NCBI GenBank assembly: GCA_937930535.1
Contig: CALGKJ010000044.1
Coordinates: forward strand, 1 to 47,763
Source of the DNA: an uncultured Clostridia bacterium
GTDB taxonomy: Bacteria; Bacillota; Clostridia; Lutisporales; Lutisporaceae
DNA: 47,763 nucleotides
Reading direction: 5' to 3'
This document shows positions 33,859 to 42,341 of this stretch, one piece after another (the stretch's first letter is position 1; each line of letters starts with the position of its first letter). The position numbers were made by a program, and so were the translations under genes. Below the pieces are notes generated by a model that was not told where the DNA came from, searched no databases, and saw nothing but the letters and a program-made list of their open reading frames with translations.

Positions 33859-35104
33859 TACTTTTATATTTGATTTCAAATATGTTAAGCAGCAGCATAT
33901 AAATTGAAGCCATTACTGCAAGTATAAAGCACATAAACCAAAGGTTCTGTAAGCCTAGCTTGTCAATTATTCTACCAAATACGAATATACCCAGTGTATG
34001 TCCGCTTCCCATAAGCAGCGGCAGAACTGCATTAAATCTCGCCCTGTGATTAATGGGTGAATGATTTGCCAGATATACGCCTGAGTTGGTTACATCTAAT
34101 ATCTCTCCAACTGTAAAAATAAAGGCTGATACAAAATAAAATATCATGCTGCTGGCAAAGGCAAGCATCCCGAAGCCTACAGCATAGAAAACTCCTGCCA
34201 GTGCCTCATTGATTATTGGTCTGTTCCTTGCTGTCAGCCTTAGAGAAGGCAGCGTAAAGGCAATTACTACAAAGCCTGTAAAGGACATGACATATCCAAA
34301 ATAAGTGGGCCCCAGCTTGGTGCCGAAGGTGCTGCTGATTTGCAGCGGTATTGCAAAGCCTATTGAAGCATATACAAATGAATATATAAATCTCGCCAGC
34401 ATAAACATGAGCAGTATGGGACGTCTTATAAGTGCTACTATAAGCCACTTGGATTCTGCTGCCTCGTCATCCTCCATAGTTCTGCTGGCTTCCAGCTCCT
34501 CTTGAGTTGGTATGGTTTCCTTTACTAAAAAAATCAGCAGCAGTATTGTTAGTATATTTGCCGAAGCATTGCCAAGGAATATCCAAGCTGTATGATAGTT
34601 ATATAATAATCCCGCTAAGGTAGGGCCGAAGGTAAAGCCGATATTGATTCCCAGATATAATAGTGACATGGCAAATTTTCTGTTATCCTTATTTGTTAAA
34701 TCTGCCACCATTGCTGAATTGGCTGGCTGTGCCGCACTGGAAAAGAAGCCCGCTGCTATTAGCAGTCTCGGAATCCAGATAAGCTCTGTTGCAAAGGCGC
34801 AAGCCCCAAAGCATATGGCTGCAATTCCCTGAAAAAGCACCATAAGCTTTTTTCGTCCAAGATGATCTGCCAGCTTGCCTCCAAATAGTGTACCAAAGGA
34901 ATTACAAATGAAGCTGTAAATAAAATAATTGCTTGCCTCAGTGGCACTAAAACCAATCTTTTGCGTAAGAAATAATGTTAGAAATGGATAAACGAAGTTT
35001 CCCAGTGCATTTACTACCCGTGTGATAAATAGTATGTAGATGGAGCGCGGCAAGCCAAAGTAGTCTTTAAGCTTCTCCATCAAGTAGTTATTAACTCGGT
35101 TCAA
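33836..35104 (-). CDS. MFS transporter (drug or metabolite exporter type)
   Basis: About 422 residues with about twelve membrane segments. The MFS loop 2-3 motif is GGKLADHLGRKKLMV. Related family features are PRSIYILFITRVVNALGNFV at the start and GINIGFTFGPTLAGLL in helix 5, which points to a drug/H+ antiporter-like clade. A charged central loop (ASRTMEDDEAAESKW) separates the halves. The start could be TTG 35119, TTG 35104 (with GGGGG upstream) or ATG 35080; I prefer 35104. It is transcribed alone. Substrate unknown. Confidence 0.85.
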   Translation of the reverse strand: MNRVNNYLMEKLKDYFGLPRSIYILFITRVVNALGNFVYPFLTLFLTQKIGFSATEASNYFIYSFICNSFGTLFGGKLADHLGRKKLMVLFQGIAAICFGACAFATELIWIPRLLIAAGFFSSAAQPANSAMVADLTNKDNRKFAMSLLYLGINIGFTFGPTLAGLLYNYHTAWIFLGNASANILTILLLIFLVKETIPTQEELEASRTMEDDEAAESKWLIVALIRRPILLMFMLARFIYSFVYASIGFAIPLQISSTFGTKLGPTYFGYVMSFTGFVVIAFTLPSLRLTARNRPIINEALAGVFYAVGFGMLAFASSMIFYFVSAFIFTVGEILDVTNSGVYLANHSPINHRARFNAVLPLLMGSGHTLGIFVFGRIIDKLGLQNLWFMCFILAVMASIYMLLLNIFEIKYKSKKTGVAA

Positions 35105-35164
35105 ATAGTTAACCCCCAATCAAAATAAAAAAAATTTGGTATGATTAACTCCAATTATAACAAA

Positions 35165-35198
35165 AAAATACCACCGTAATATAGTGGTATTTATAAAT
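35165..35198 (-). terminator. Terminator of the LytTR regulator
   Basis: AAATACCAC and GTGGTATTT form a stem about 30 bases after the regulator stop. A T-run follows on the minus strand (TTTTTTTG). Confidence 0.75.
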
Positions 35199-35224
35199 GT
35201 TTTAAGCTGTCTTTAGTTCTAGGT

Positions 35225-35968
35225 TTAGGACATAAATATCTTCTCCAGCTCAGCATATTTATCATGGGTAAGCAATGCATCCTTTTCTGTATTTCTAAGC
35301 TTTACAATATATGTCCATCTTCCATATGGATATATTTTATCAACTAGAGACAGATTTATTATATATGATTTATGACATCTGAAAAACTGCGTTTTATCCA
35401 GACGATCCTCCAGATCACCAAGGCTTTCTGATGTGGAATAGCTTTCCCGGAAGGTGTATATTACTGTACTTCGGTTTTCTCTCTGTATCATAATAATATC
35501 ATTCATATCTATAAAGCTTATGCCTTCTTTGCTTTTTACTATCAGCTTATCGAGACCCTTATCATGCTTTATTATTTTTTGAATGCCTTTATTTTCATGC
35601 TTGTCACCTATAGATTTAATACGCTCCATAGTCTGATATATACGCTCTATTTTAAAGGGCTTGATAAGATAATCAAAGGCATAGAGTTCAAAGGCATCCG
35701 ACATATATTCTCCATGCGCTGTGGCAAAAACAATAAAGGTTTTGGGATTTATGTCCATTATTTTTTTCGCGCAGTCTATTCCCGTCACATTTGGCATTTC
35801 CACATCTAAAAATACTACATCCGGCTTCAGCTCATCATATAGACAAAGAGCAGCTTCACCATTTTCTGCTTCTCCTGCTATTTCTACATCATCTATATTT
35901 TTAAGTGCTTTTCTCAGCACCAATCTCATGCCGCAATCATCATCTGCAATCAGTACCTTAAGGCTCAA
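35225..35968 (-). CDS. LytTR-family response regulator
   Basis: 247 residues. The receiver domain (1-120) has the acidic pocket ADDD, the phosphorylated Asp in VVFLDVEMP and the Lys in YLIKPFK. The LytTR DNA-binding domain spans about 145-245 (IIMIQRENRSTVIY; FFRCHKSYIINLSLVDKIYP). Regulators of this type control wall, quorum or membrane functions. The likely kinase is the one at 36633, two genes upstream in transcription order, with an NfeD gene in between. It ends in its own terminator. Confidence 0.9.
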   Translation of the reverse strand: MSLKVLIADDDCGMRLVLRKALKNIDDVEIAGEAENGEAALCLYDELKPDVVFLDVEMPNVTGIDCAKKIMDINPKTFIVFATAHGEYMSDAFELYAFDYLIKPFKIERIYQTMERIKSIGDKHENKGIQKIIKHDKGLDKLIVKSKEGISFIDMNDIIMIQRENRSTVIYTFRESYSTSESLGDLEDRLDKTQFFRCHKSYIINLSLVDKIYPYGRWTYIVKLRNTEKDALLTHDKYAELEKIFMS

Positions 35969-36004
35969 ATAATACCACCGTCCCTTTCTTGCCGCTTTGC
36001 AAAC

Positions 36005-36508
36005 CTATATGTCTACAGCCTTTACTACTATACGTCTGCCCTGAACCTTTGTAATTTTAACCAGTGTATCCTTTTGAATAAATTCACCGTCAGTAACAAC
36101 ATCAAGTCTTACACCGTCAAAATCCGCAGTTCCTGAGGGTCTCAGTGTAGTTAAAGCCCTGCCTTCCTTGTTTAGAAAATACTCAAGATCCTCCATTCCT
36201 ATATAGCCTGCTTCCTTTAGCTGTGATTCATTTAAAATCAAATGTTTGGACAGTCTTCCTTTTGCGGCTGACTGTATTACTACTACTAATGCCATTGCCA
36301 GTAATGCGAGAATTATTATAATCAATATCAGCACTTCAAAAAAGGTTCTTGCTGTAAATATTACTCCTAAAAATAAAAGTATGCTTCCTGTAACTCCTGG
36401 AGCGCCAAAGCCTGGCAGATACATCTCCACTATTATGAGAATAAATCCTAGTAGAAAACATACGGCACTTAAAAGACTTATATTTGAAATGAAACTAAGT
36501 ATATCCAT
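36005..36508 (-). CDS. NfeD-like membrane protein
   Basis: 167 residues. Two or three N-terminal membrane helices (LLSAVCFLLGFILIIVEMYL; LLFLGVIFTARTFF then LILIIIILALLAMALVVV). The first helix carries EMYLPGFGAPG, the typical NfeD1b signature. The C-terminal OB-fold domain (about 100-165) includes GRALTTLRPSGTADFDGVRL. NfeD proteins usually pair with a slipin/SPFH protein in membrane domains, but no such gene is here. Instead it lies between the kinase and regulator genes. Confidence 0.87.
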   Translation of the reverse strand: MDILSFISNISLLSAVCFLLGFILIIVEMYLPGFGAPGVTGSILLFLGVIFTARTFFEVLILIIIILALLAMALVVVIQSAAKGRLSKHLILNESQLKEAGYIGMEDLEYFLNKEGRALTTLRPSGTADFDGVRLDVVTDGEFIQKDTLVKITKVQGRRIVVKAVDI

Positions 36509-36632
36509 ATCTCCACCTCCATTTTATAGGATATAATCTTTAAACATTATAATAATAAGCTACTCTGAATGTTTTTTAAATAGTTAACGGCTGTAATGTA
36601 CATATTAGTGTTTAATATGTCATTTTTAGATG

Positions 36633-37496
36633 TTAAGCACTTTTGGGAATATATCCCTCAAATATAGTAAGAGCTTCGCTGCTCTTTACTTCGATAGCTC
36701 CATTATGTTCTGCTAAAATTTCTTTCGTTATGGCTAATCCCATGCCGTCGCCCTTATCGCCTTTTGTAGTAAAGCCTGCATCAAAAATCTTATCTATTAT
36801 GTCATCATCAATCCTTGGACCGTTATTACTAACTGTAAAGCTATGAGATTTTAAATCCTCAAACAGCTCTATATTCAGAAGCTTATCATTTTTATTGTAT
36901 TGAAGGGCGTATATAGCATTATCTATAATATTGCTTAGCACCCTGCAAAGCTCCCATGCAGGCAGGCTCATATCCTTCAAGTGTGTTCTTATATCAATTT
37001 TTACGTTTATGCCCTGCTTCTCCGCGTGGATCATTTTTGCTTGCAGAAGCGCATTTACAGCAGGATTGCTTGTTTTTAATATCTTATTAACCTTTTGGAT
37101 ATCTGCGTATATTTTTTCTATATAGTCCTTTGCATCTCTATACTCATCCATTTCTATAAGGCTGTATACCACCTGCAAATGATTCATAAAATCATGTCTT
37201 TGAGCACGCAGGGTATTATTTAATTTTTCCAATTGATTGTTTGTCTGACTCAGCATATCATAGTATGAGCTGTGACTATTGAATATATGAATATACCTTA
37301 TTACTAATATACTGTTAATAACAACAGTAAGTACTATTAAAAACAAAAACAAGGTAAATCCGTAGTTAGTATTTTTTCCAGAAGATATGCCGTAAAAATA
37401 TGAATATACAAGCATTGATGCAACTGAAAGTATTTGTATCAAGTACACTACAAAAAGGAAAACCACTGATTTTTTTAAGCTAAGCCTCTGATTCAA
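36633..37496 (-). CDS. GHKL sensor histidine kinase (SpoOB-like/CitA-type)
   Basis: About 287 residues with two N-terminal membrane segments (VVFLFVVYLIQILSVASML; TLFLFLIVLTVVINSILVI). The H-box is RAQRHDFMNHLQVVYSLIE, the form of kinases that partner LytTR regulators. The N-box is LSNIIDNAIYAL and the G-box GDGMGLAITKEIL. A TTG start at 37496 after GAGGGGGG is chosen; the frame is open to 37514. The small loop between the membrane segments has little room for a ligand, so it may sense the membrane. Likely partner: the LytTR regulator at 35225. Confidence 0.88.
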   Translation of the reverse strand: MNQRLSLKKSVVFLFVVYLIQILSVASMLVYSYFYGISSGKNTNYGFTLFLFLIVLTVVINSILVIRYIHIFNSHSSYYDMLSQTNNQLEKLNNTLRAQRHDFMNHLQVVYSLIEMDEYRDAKDYIEKIYADIQKVNKILKTSNPAVNALLQAKMIHAEKQGINVKIDIRTHLKDMSLPAWELCRVLSNIIDNAIYALQYNKNDKLLNIELFEDLKSHSFTVSNNGPRIDDDIIDKIFDAGFTTKGDKGDGMGLAITKEILAEHNGAIEVKSSEALTIFEGYIPKSA

Positions 37497-37583
37497 ATTT
37501 TTATCCCCCCTCAACTAGCCGCTGTATATAATGAAACAACTATATATATATTGTAATAAATTTATTGTAAAAAGTCATGAAAA

Positions 37584-37618
37584 AAAGTGCGGATTAAATT
37601 TCCGCACGTTTTTGTCCT
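37584..37618 (-). terminator. Terminator overlapping the RND pump stop
   Basis: GTGCGGA and TCCGCAC make a stem that includes the end of the pump gene, with TTTTTTT after it on the minus strand. It is a clean intrinsic terminator. Confidence 0.88.
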
Positions 37619-40600
37619 TTAAGCTTTATTGATAAATCGTCAAACAGTGTGTATATTACCGGTATTATTACCAGTGTAAGTATAGTGGAGCTTAGTAAGC
37701 CTCCTATAACAACTGTTGCTAGGGGTGCCTGCATCTCTGCACCTTCTCCAAAGCCTAAGGCTAAGGGCAGCAGTCCTAATACCGTTGTCAGGGTTGTCAT
37801 AAGTATAGGTCTTAGTCTTGTTGGTCCTGCCTTGATTATGGCTTCATTTCTGTCCATGCCTCTTTTTCTTAAGGTATTTATATAGTCAATCAATACTATG
37901 GCATTATTTACAACTATTCCTGCAAGCATTATTACACCGATAAAGGCAGGTACGCTTAAGGTTCTTCCTGTGACTATCAGACCAAAAGCTGAGCCTGTAT
38001 AAGCCAGTGGTACTGAAAACATTATAATAAATGGATACAACAGAGATTCAAATTGTGCTGCCATTATCATATATACTAAAAATATTGACAACAGCAGTGC
38101 CAAACCTAAGTCCGAAAAAGACTCCATCATTTGCTGACGCTGTCCTCCTAGAGTTATGTTATAACCAAAGGGTACAGTAAGCTTATCCAGCTTATTGCTT
38201 ATATCTCTGTTTACACTTCCTACATCTCTGCCAAAGATATCTGCGGTAACTGTAACATATCTTTCCTGAGCAGAGCGTGTTATTGTTGTAGGTCCCTGCT
38301 CTATTACTACCTCCGCTATATCCATCAGTGTAACCTCTGCACCTGTTGCAGAAGTGATCTTCACTGATTTTAAAGCTTCCAGACTCTTATTATAGGATGC
38401 AGGCAGTTGAACACGAACATCTATTTCATTTCCTTCTACCCGATACCTTGTGGCTACACGCCCTTCTATGGAGGTTCTCACAGATGCCGCTACCTGAGCC
38501 GAGCTGAGTCCATAGGTGGCAGCCTTATCTCTATTAACGTATATGCGGGCTTCCGGTCGTCCTTCAGCTATACTTGATTCTACCTGCCTTGTACCATCTA
38601 CCGTACTTACAATATCCTGAACCTGCACGGCTATTTGTTGAAGCTGATCCAGATCAGGACCAGATATCTGAATGGATACGGCTGCTCCCCCTGCAAAGGG
38701 ACCTCCTCCGCCTCCTCCAAAGGTTGAGCTTACCTCATTAACCTTTATTTCTGCACCGGGTATACGACTTGTCTTTTTTCGTACCTCGTCTACTATTTGT
38801 GCTGTTGTCTTTTGTCTTTTGTTTACTGATACTAAGGTGGCATTTATATTAGCTTTATTACTGCCTTCGTTTCTAGCAGCATTAAAGCCTCCTCCTCCGC
38901 CACCACCGCCTACTGTTACGAACATTTTTTCCATTTCCGGCATATCCTTTAGCATGGCTTCTATTTCTTCTGCAACTTTGTTTGTTTCTCTTAGCAAAGC
39001 TCCTTTTCCAAGCTCTATATCAACTGTAAACTGTCCCTGATCCATAGCCGGGAAAAATTCTGTTCCTACAAGGGGTAAAAGTGCTAAGCTGAGAATAAAT
39101 ATTCCCAATACTGCTGTTACTGTCAGCTTTCTATGTCTTAGAACCCAAAGCAGCAGATTTTTGTAATAGTTATCTATGCGGCTTAGCGGACTCTCAGACT
39201 TGCTGAAAACTATATCAAGAACATTGTTTTTCGTGACTTCGTTTTTCTTTTCTGCCTTTAACATTCTGGCACTCATTGCAGGTATTACTGTTAACGCCAC
39301 AATAAGGGATGCACCTAATGAAAAGGCAACTGTCAAGGCAAGCTGCTTGAATATTTCCGCTGTAAAGCCCTGTGTAAACACTATTGGAAGAAAAACAACT
39401 ACCGTAGTAAGTGTGGAGGCTATTATGGCTCCTCCGACCTCTTGTGTACCCAGCTTGGCGGCTTCCTTCCTGTCATATCCCTCATTTCTGTGTCTATAAA
39501 TATTTTCAAGCACAACAATGGCATTGTCCACCAGCATTCCTACTCCTAGTGCCAGACCGCCCAGAGAAACCAGATTTAAGGTTATCCCTGAAAAATAGAT
39601 AAGCACAAAGGTTGCAATAATGGATATAGGTATAGCAGTACCTATTATCAAGGTAGTTCTTATATTTTTAAGGAATATAAGCAATATAAAAACTGCAAGT
39701 ATTGCTCCAATAATCGCACTTTTTGAAACATTGTTTATAGAATCCTCAATGTATTTGCCTTGGTCAAAAACCAACTGGATTTTTATATCAGTATTTTTCT
39801 TATTTATAGCTTCTATTTCTTTCTTTACTGCATTTACAACCTTTACTGTATTTGATCCGGTTTGTTTTTGTATGGAAAGACCTATGCTGGTGCTTCCATT
39901 CATCCTGTTATATGAAGCTGCTTCCTTATAGTCGTCCTTGGTTTGTGCAAAATCACGTAAATATATAACCATGCCTGTAGGCAATGTTATGGGAACGTCC
40001 ATAATCTGTTGAATGCTTTGAAATTCTCCTATGCTTCTTACTAAAAGACTCTTGTCTCCGTATTCTACAACACCAACGGGCTGGTTAAGATTTTCTGCTT
40101 GCAGTATTCCAATTATCTGGTTAAAGGAAATGCCATAGCCAGACATTCTGACTGGATCTACCTCTACCTTTATTTCTCTGGTTTTACCTCCTGTAACAGT
40201 GACAGAAGCAACACCATTCAGGCTTTCAAGCCTTGACTTGACTTTATCCTCTATGAAGTTTTTCAGCTCAACATCATTCATACTTCCCGAAACGCCTAAG
40301 CTTACAACTGGAAGCATATTAGGATCGATTTTTATAACCATTGGCGACTCTACTTCAGCAGGCAGAAATCTTTTTATAAGGTCGATTTTTTCTCGCATCT
40401 GCAATGTTGCATAATCCATATCAGTACCGTAGTTAAATTCAGCTATTACTATGGAATTTCCCTCTGAGGAGGTTGAACGTACTGATTTTATATTATTAAC
40501 TGTTGCAATTGCACTTTCTATGTTTTTTGTTACTATATTTTCTATTTCCTGCGGTCCTACTCCCTGATAGCTTGTTGAAACTATGGCAATGGGAAGATTC

Positions 40601-40719
40601 ATTTCTGGTATCAGGTCAATTGGCACTCTTGTAAAAGAAACAAATCCTAACAGCAGTACGATCAGGACGCACATCAGCACAGTTACAGGACGATTTATAG
40701 AGATTTCATGTATTTTCAT
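37594..40719 (-). CDS. RND-type efflux pump (HAE1/AcrB-like)
   Basis: 1041 residues, normal length. It has the first membrane segment near residue 10, then large external domains and the twelve-helix core. TM4 has LGGLALGVGMLVDNAIVVLE, with the proton-relay Asp, followed by NIYRHRNEG. PAFIGVIMLAGIVVNNAIVLIDY marks the second half. Periplasmic-type porter domains are present, although the organism should have no outer membrane. Two runs of glycines (about 38690-38725 and 38885-38920, minus strand) are unusual. It follows its adaptor gene by 144 bases, with repeat R1c between. Likely exports drugs, lipids or peptides. Confidence 0.92.
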   Translation of the reverse strand: MKIHEISINRPVTVLMCVLIVLLLGFVSFTRVPIDLIPEMNLPIAIVSTSYQGVGPQEIENIVTKNIESAIATVNNIKSVRSTSSEGNSIVIAEFNYGTDMDYATLQMREKIDLIKRFLPAEVESPMVIKIDPNMLPVVSLGVSGSMNDVELKNFIEDKVKSRLESLNGVASVTVTGGKTREIKVEVDPVRMSGYGISFNQIIGILQAENLNQPVGVVEYGDKSLLVRSIGEFQSIQQIMDVPITLPTGMVIYLRDFAQTKDDYKEAASYNRMNGSTSIGLSIQKQTGSNTVKVVNAVKKEIEAINKKNTDIKIQLVFDQGKYIEDSINNVSKSAIIGAILAVFILLIFLKNIRTTLIIGTAIPISIIATFVLIYFSGITLNLVSLGGLALGVGMLVDNAIVVLENIYRHRNEGYDRKEAAKLGTQEVGGAIIASTLTTVVVFLPIVFTQGFTAEIFKQLALTVAFSLGASLIVALTVIPAMSARMLKAEKKNEVTKNNVLDIVFSKSESPLSRIDNYYKNLLLWVLRHRKLTVTAVLGIFILSLALLPLVGTEFFPAMDQGQFTVDIELGKGALLRETNKVAEEIEAMLKDMPEMEKMFVTVGGGGGGGGFNAARNEGSNKANINATLVSVNKRQKTTAQIVDEVRKKTSRIPGAEIKVNEVSSTFGGGGGGPFAGGAAVSIQISGPDLDQLQQIAVQVQDIVSTVDGTRQVESSIAEGRPEARIYVNRDKAATYGLSSAQVAASVRTSIEGRVATRYRVEGNEIDVRVQLPASYNKSLEALKSVKITSATGAEVTLMDIAEVVIEQGPTTITRSAQERYVTVTADIFGRDVGSVNRDISNKLDKLTVPFGYNITLGGQRQQMMESFSDLGLALLLSIFLVYMIMAAQFESLLYPFIIMFSVPLAYTGSAFGLIVTGRTLSVPAFIGVIMLAGIVVNNAIVLIDYINTLRKRGMDRNEAIIKAGPTRLRPILMTTLTTVLGLLPLALGFGEGAEMQAPLATVVIGGLLSSTILTLVIIPVIYTLFDDLSIKLKGQKRAEI

Positions 40720-40735
40720 ATTTGCACCCCATTCT

Positions 40736-40838
40736 TATAGATAACCAACTCTAAAACTCAAAATACTTTTCGTTAAGAGTTGCTAATCTCTATGTGAGAA
40801 ACAACTGGATCTTTTAATTTTGTAGTTGTTTCTCTATA
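40736..40838. repeat. MITE-like repeat R1, full copy c
   Basis: 103 bp between the efflux adaptor and pump genes. TATAGATAACCAACT at one end and AGTTGTTTCTCTATA at the other are related inverted ends (12 of 15 matching). Two hairpins lie inside. On the minus strand the left end offers TTGAGT and TATAAG 16 bases apart, reading into the pump gene. Confidence 0.88.
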
Positions 40839-40863
40839 ACTCATTAGCATTCTGGCTATCACT

Positions 40864-42102
40864 TTACTTTACGATAACCCTGATACCATCTTGCAGAAAG
40901 TCTTGACCTTTAATTACTACTAAGTCATTTTCCTTGATACCGCTTTGTATCTCTACATACTTATTATCCTGCAAGCCTGTTATTACTTCTTTCTTTACTG
41001 CTATATCTCCCTCAACTATGAAAACTGATTTTTTACCCTGTTCATCAATTACTGCACTTATAGGTACAGCAATAGCATTTTCACTTCTGGCAAGTATAAA
41101 CTCTGCCTCAGCAAACATGCCGCCTTTTAATATTCCCTGTATGTTAGACAATCTTATTTTTACTGGATAGCTTTGCAGTCTCGCATCTGCGCTTGGTGAT
41201 ATAGCTGTTATCTCACCCTCGAAGGTATTATTAAGTGAGGGTATATTAATTCCGACCTTATCTCCTAGGCTTATTCTATTAATAATGCTTTCCGTTACGT
41301 TTACATCTACTGTTACCTCTGAAATATCAACGATAATCATTGCCGCTCCCGCACTGCCGGCAAGCTCACCTGCATCTACATTTCTGGCTGATACAATGCC
41401 GTCAATGGGTGACACTATAGCTAGATTATCCAGTTGGCTTTTAGCAAGATTATAGGAGCTTTGCGCCTGCTTGTATTGCGCTTCTGCTATGGCTATACTC
41501 TCAGGTATTCCCTTATTTTCGGCAAGCTCCAGATTTGTCTTGGCTGCTTTGTACTGCTGCTCTGATGCCTTATATTGAGCTTCTGCCTTATCTAGTAAAT
41601 CCTTTTGTACTGCACCTGTTTCAAATAGCTGCAATGTCCGTTCATAGCCTTCCTTTGCTGCTGAATAAGCGGATTCCGCCCCTGAATATGCAAGCTTGAG
41701 CTGTTCTAGCTGCTGCTCGCTTCCGCTGCTTTTTGTTCTTATATAGTTTGCCTTGGCTACATTTACAGCAGCCTGAGCTTGAGAAAGCTGTAGTCTTATA
41801 TCCTTTTCATCCAGAGTAAACAGCACCTCACCCTTTTTTACCCTTTGACCTACATCCACTCTGACACTGGATACCTTGCCCGGTACCTTTGGTGCTATTA
41901 TTATTTCCTGTGACGGCTTTACCCTGCCGTTTAGTATAAGTCTTGATACTATTTCTTTTCTCTCTGCTTTTTGTATCTCCACTGCTACTGATTTTTCTTC
42001 ATCAACCTTTGCAGTCTGGTCTTTTTTTAGTAAACCGCAGCCCGAAAACAAGACTGCTGTAATAAAAATCAAAATAACTATTATAGACAAATATCTTTTC
42101 AT
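40864..42102 (-). CDS. RND efflux adaptor lipoprotein (MFP family)
   Basis: 412 residues. A lipoprotein signal peptide ends in LFSGCG. The biotinyl-lipoyl-like half motif KVPGKVSSVRVDVGQRVKKG and the second half SPIDGIVSARNVDAGELAG flank a long alpha-helical hairpin (about residues 100-210, rich in Ala, Gln, Lys). The membrane-proximal beta domain follows (GMFAEAEFILARSENAIAVP). It joins the pump encoded next. Its ribosome site (AGGAGG) follows closely on the structured repeat copy B, which may control translation. Confidence 0.92.
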   Translation of the reverse strand: MKRYLSIIVILIFITAVLFSGCGLLKKDQTAKVDEEKSVAVEIQKAERKEIVSRLILNGRVKPSQEIIIAPKVPGKVSSVRVDVGQRVKKGEVLFTLDEKDIRLQLSQAQAAVNVAKANYIRTKSSGSEQQLEQLKLAYSGAESAYSAAKEGYERTLQLFETGAVQKDLLDKAEAQYKASEQQYKAAKTNLELAENKGIPESIAIAEAQYKQAQSSYNLAKSQLDNLAIVSPIDGIVSARNVDAGELAGSAGAAMIIVDISEVTVDVNVTESIINRISLGDKVGINIPSLNNTFEGEITAISPSADARLQSYPVKIRLSNIQGILKGGMFAEAEFILARSENAIAVPISAVIDEQGKKSVFIVEGDIAVKKEVITGLQDNKYVEIQSGIKENDLVVIKGQDFLQDGIRVIVK

Positions 42103-42120
42103 TTTTCCCTCCTAACCTGT

Positions 42121-42215
42121 ATGTAAAGCTGGTCTACCCAGATTTACAGCAGCAATCAATGAAAATAGAGTAAGTCTCAGGCAGCAACCCAAGACAGACG
42201 CAGCTCTATTTTCAT
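42121..42215 (-). ncRNA. Structured 95-nt element, copy B, before the efflux adaptor
   Basis: Minus-strand element with outer stem ATGAAAATAGAG/CTCTATTTTCAT and inner stem-loop GTCTTGGG/GCCTGAGAC. The linker TGATTGCTG is unchanged, and a final hairpin TGTAAATCTGG/CCAGCTTTACA follows. A-T in the outer stem of copy C becomes G-C here. The final stem ends about 7 bases before AGGAGG of the adaptor gene. Confidence 0.7.
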
Positions 42216-42302
42216 AAATCAATCTTTTGCGCCAGTTAAATTATATTCTGATCATTCTTACTATTTACAATATCATAAGTAATCTTCTTAATACAGAGAA
42301 AA

Positions 42303-42332
42303 AAGCATTAACCTCCTTTTGGGGCAGGTTTG
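42303..42332 (-). terminator. Weak terminator after thiI
   Basis: AACCTGCC and GGAGGTT pair with one bulge after the thiI stop, followed by TTTTTT a few bases on. The stem is short, so read-through to the adaptor gene is possible. Confidence 0.45.
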
Positions 42333-42341
42333 AAAAACATT

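Noticed and set aside
38672-39040. Proline-rich plus-strand open frame opposite the RND pump
   Set aside because: It is the complement of the pump's glycine codons and has no ribosome site.
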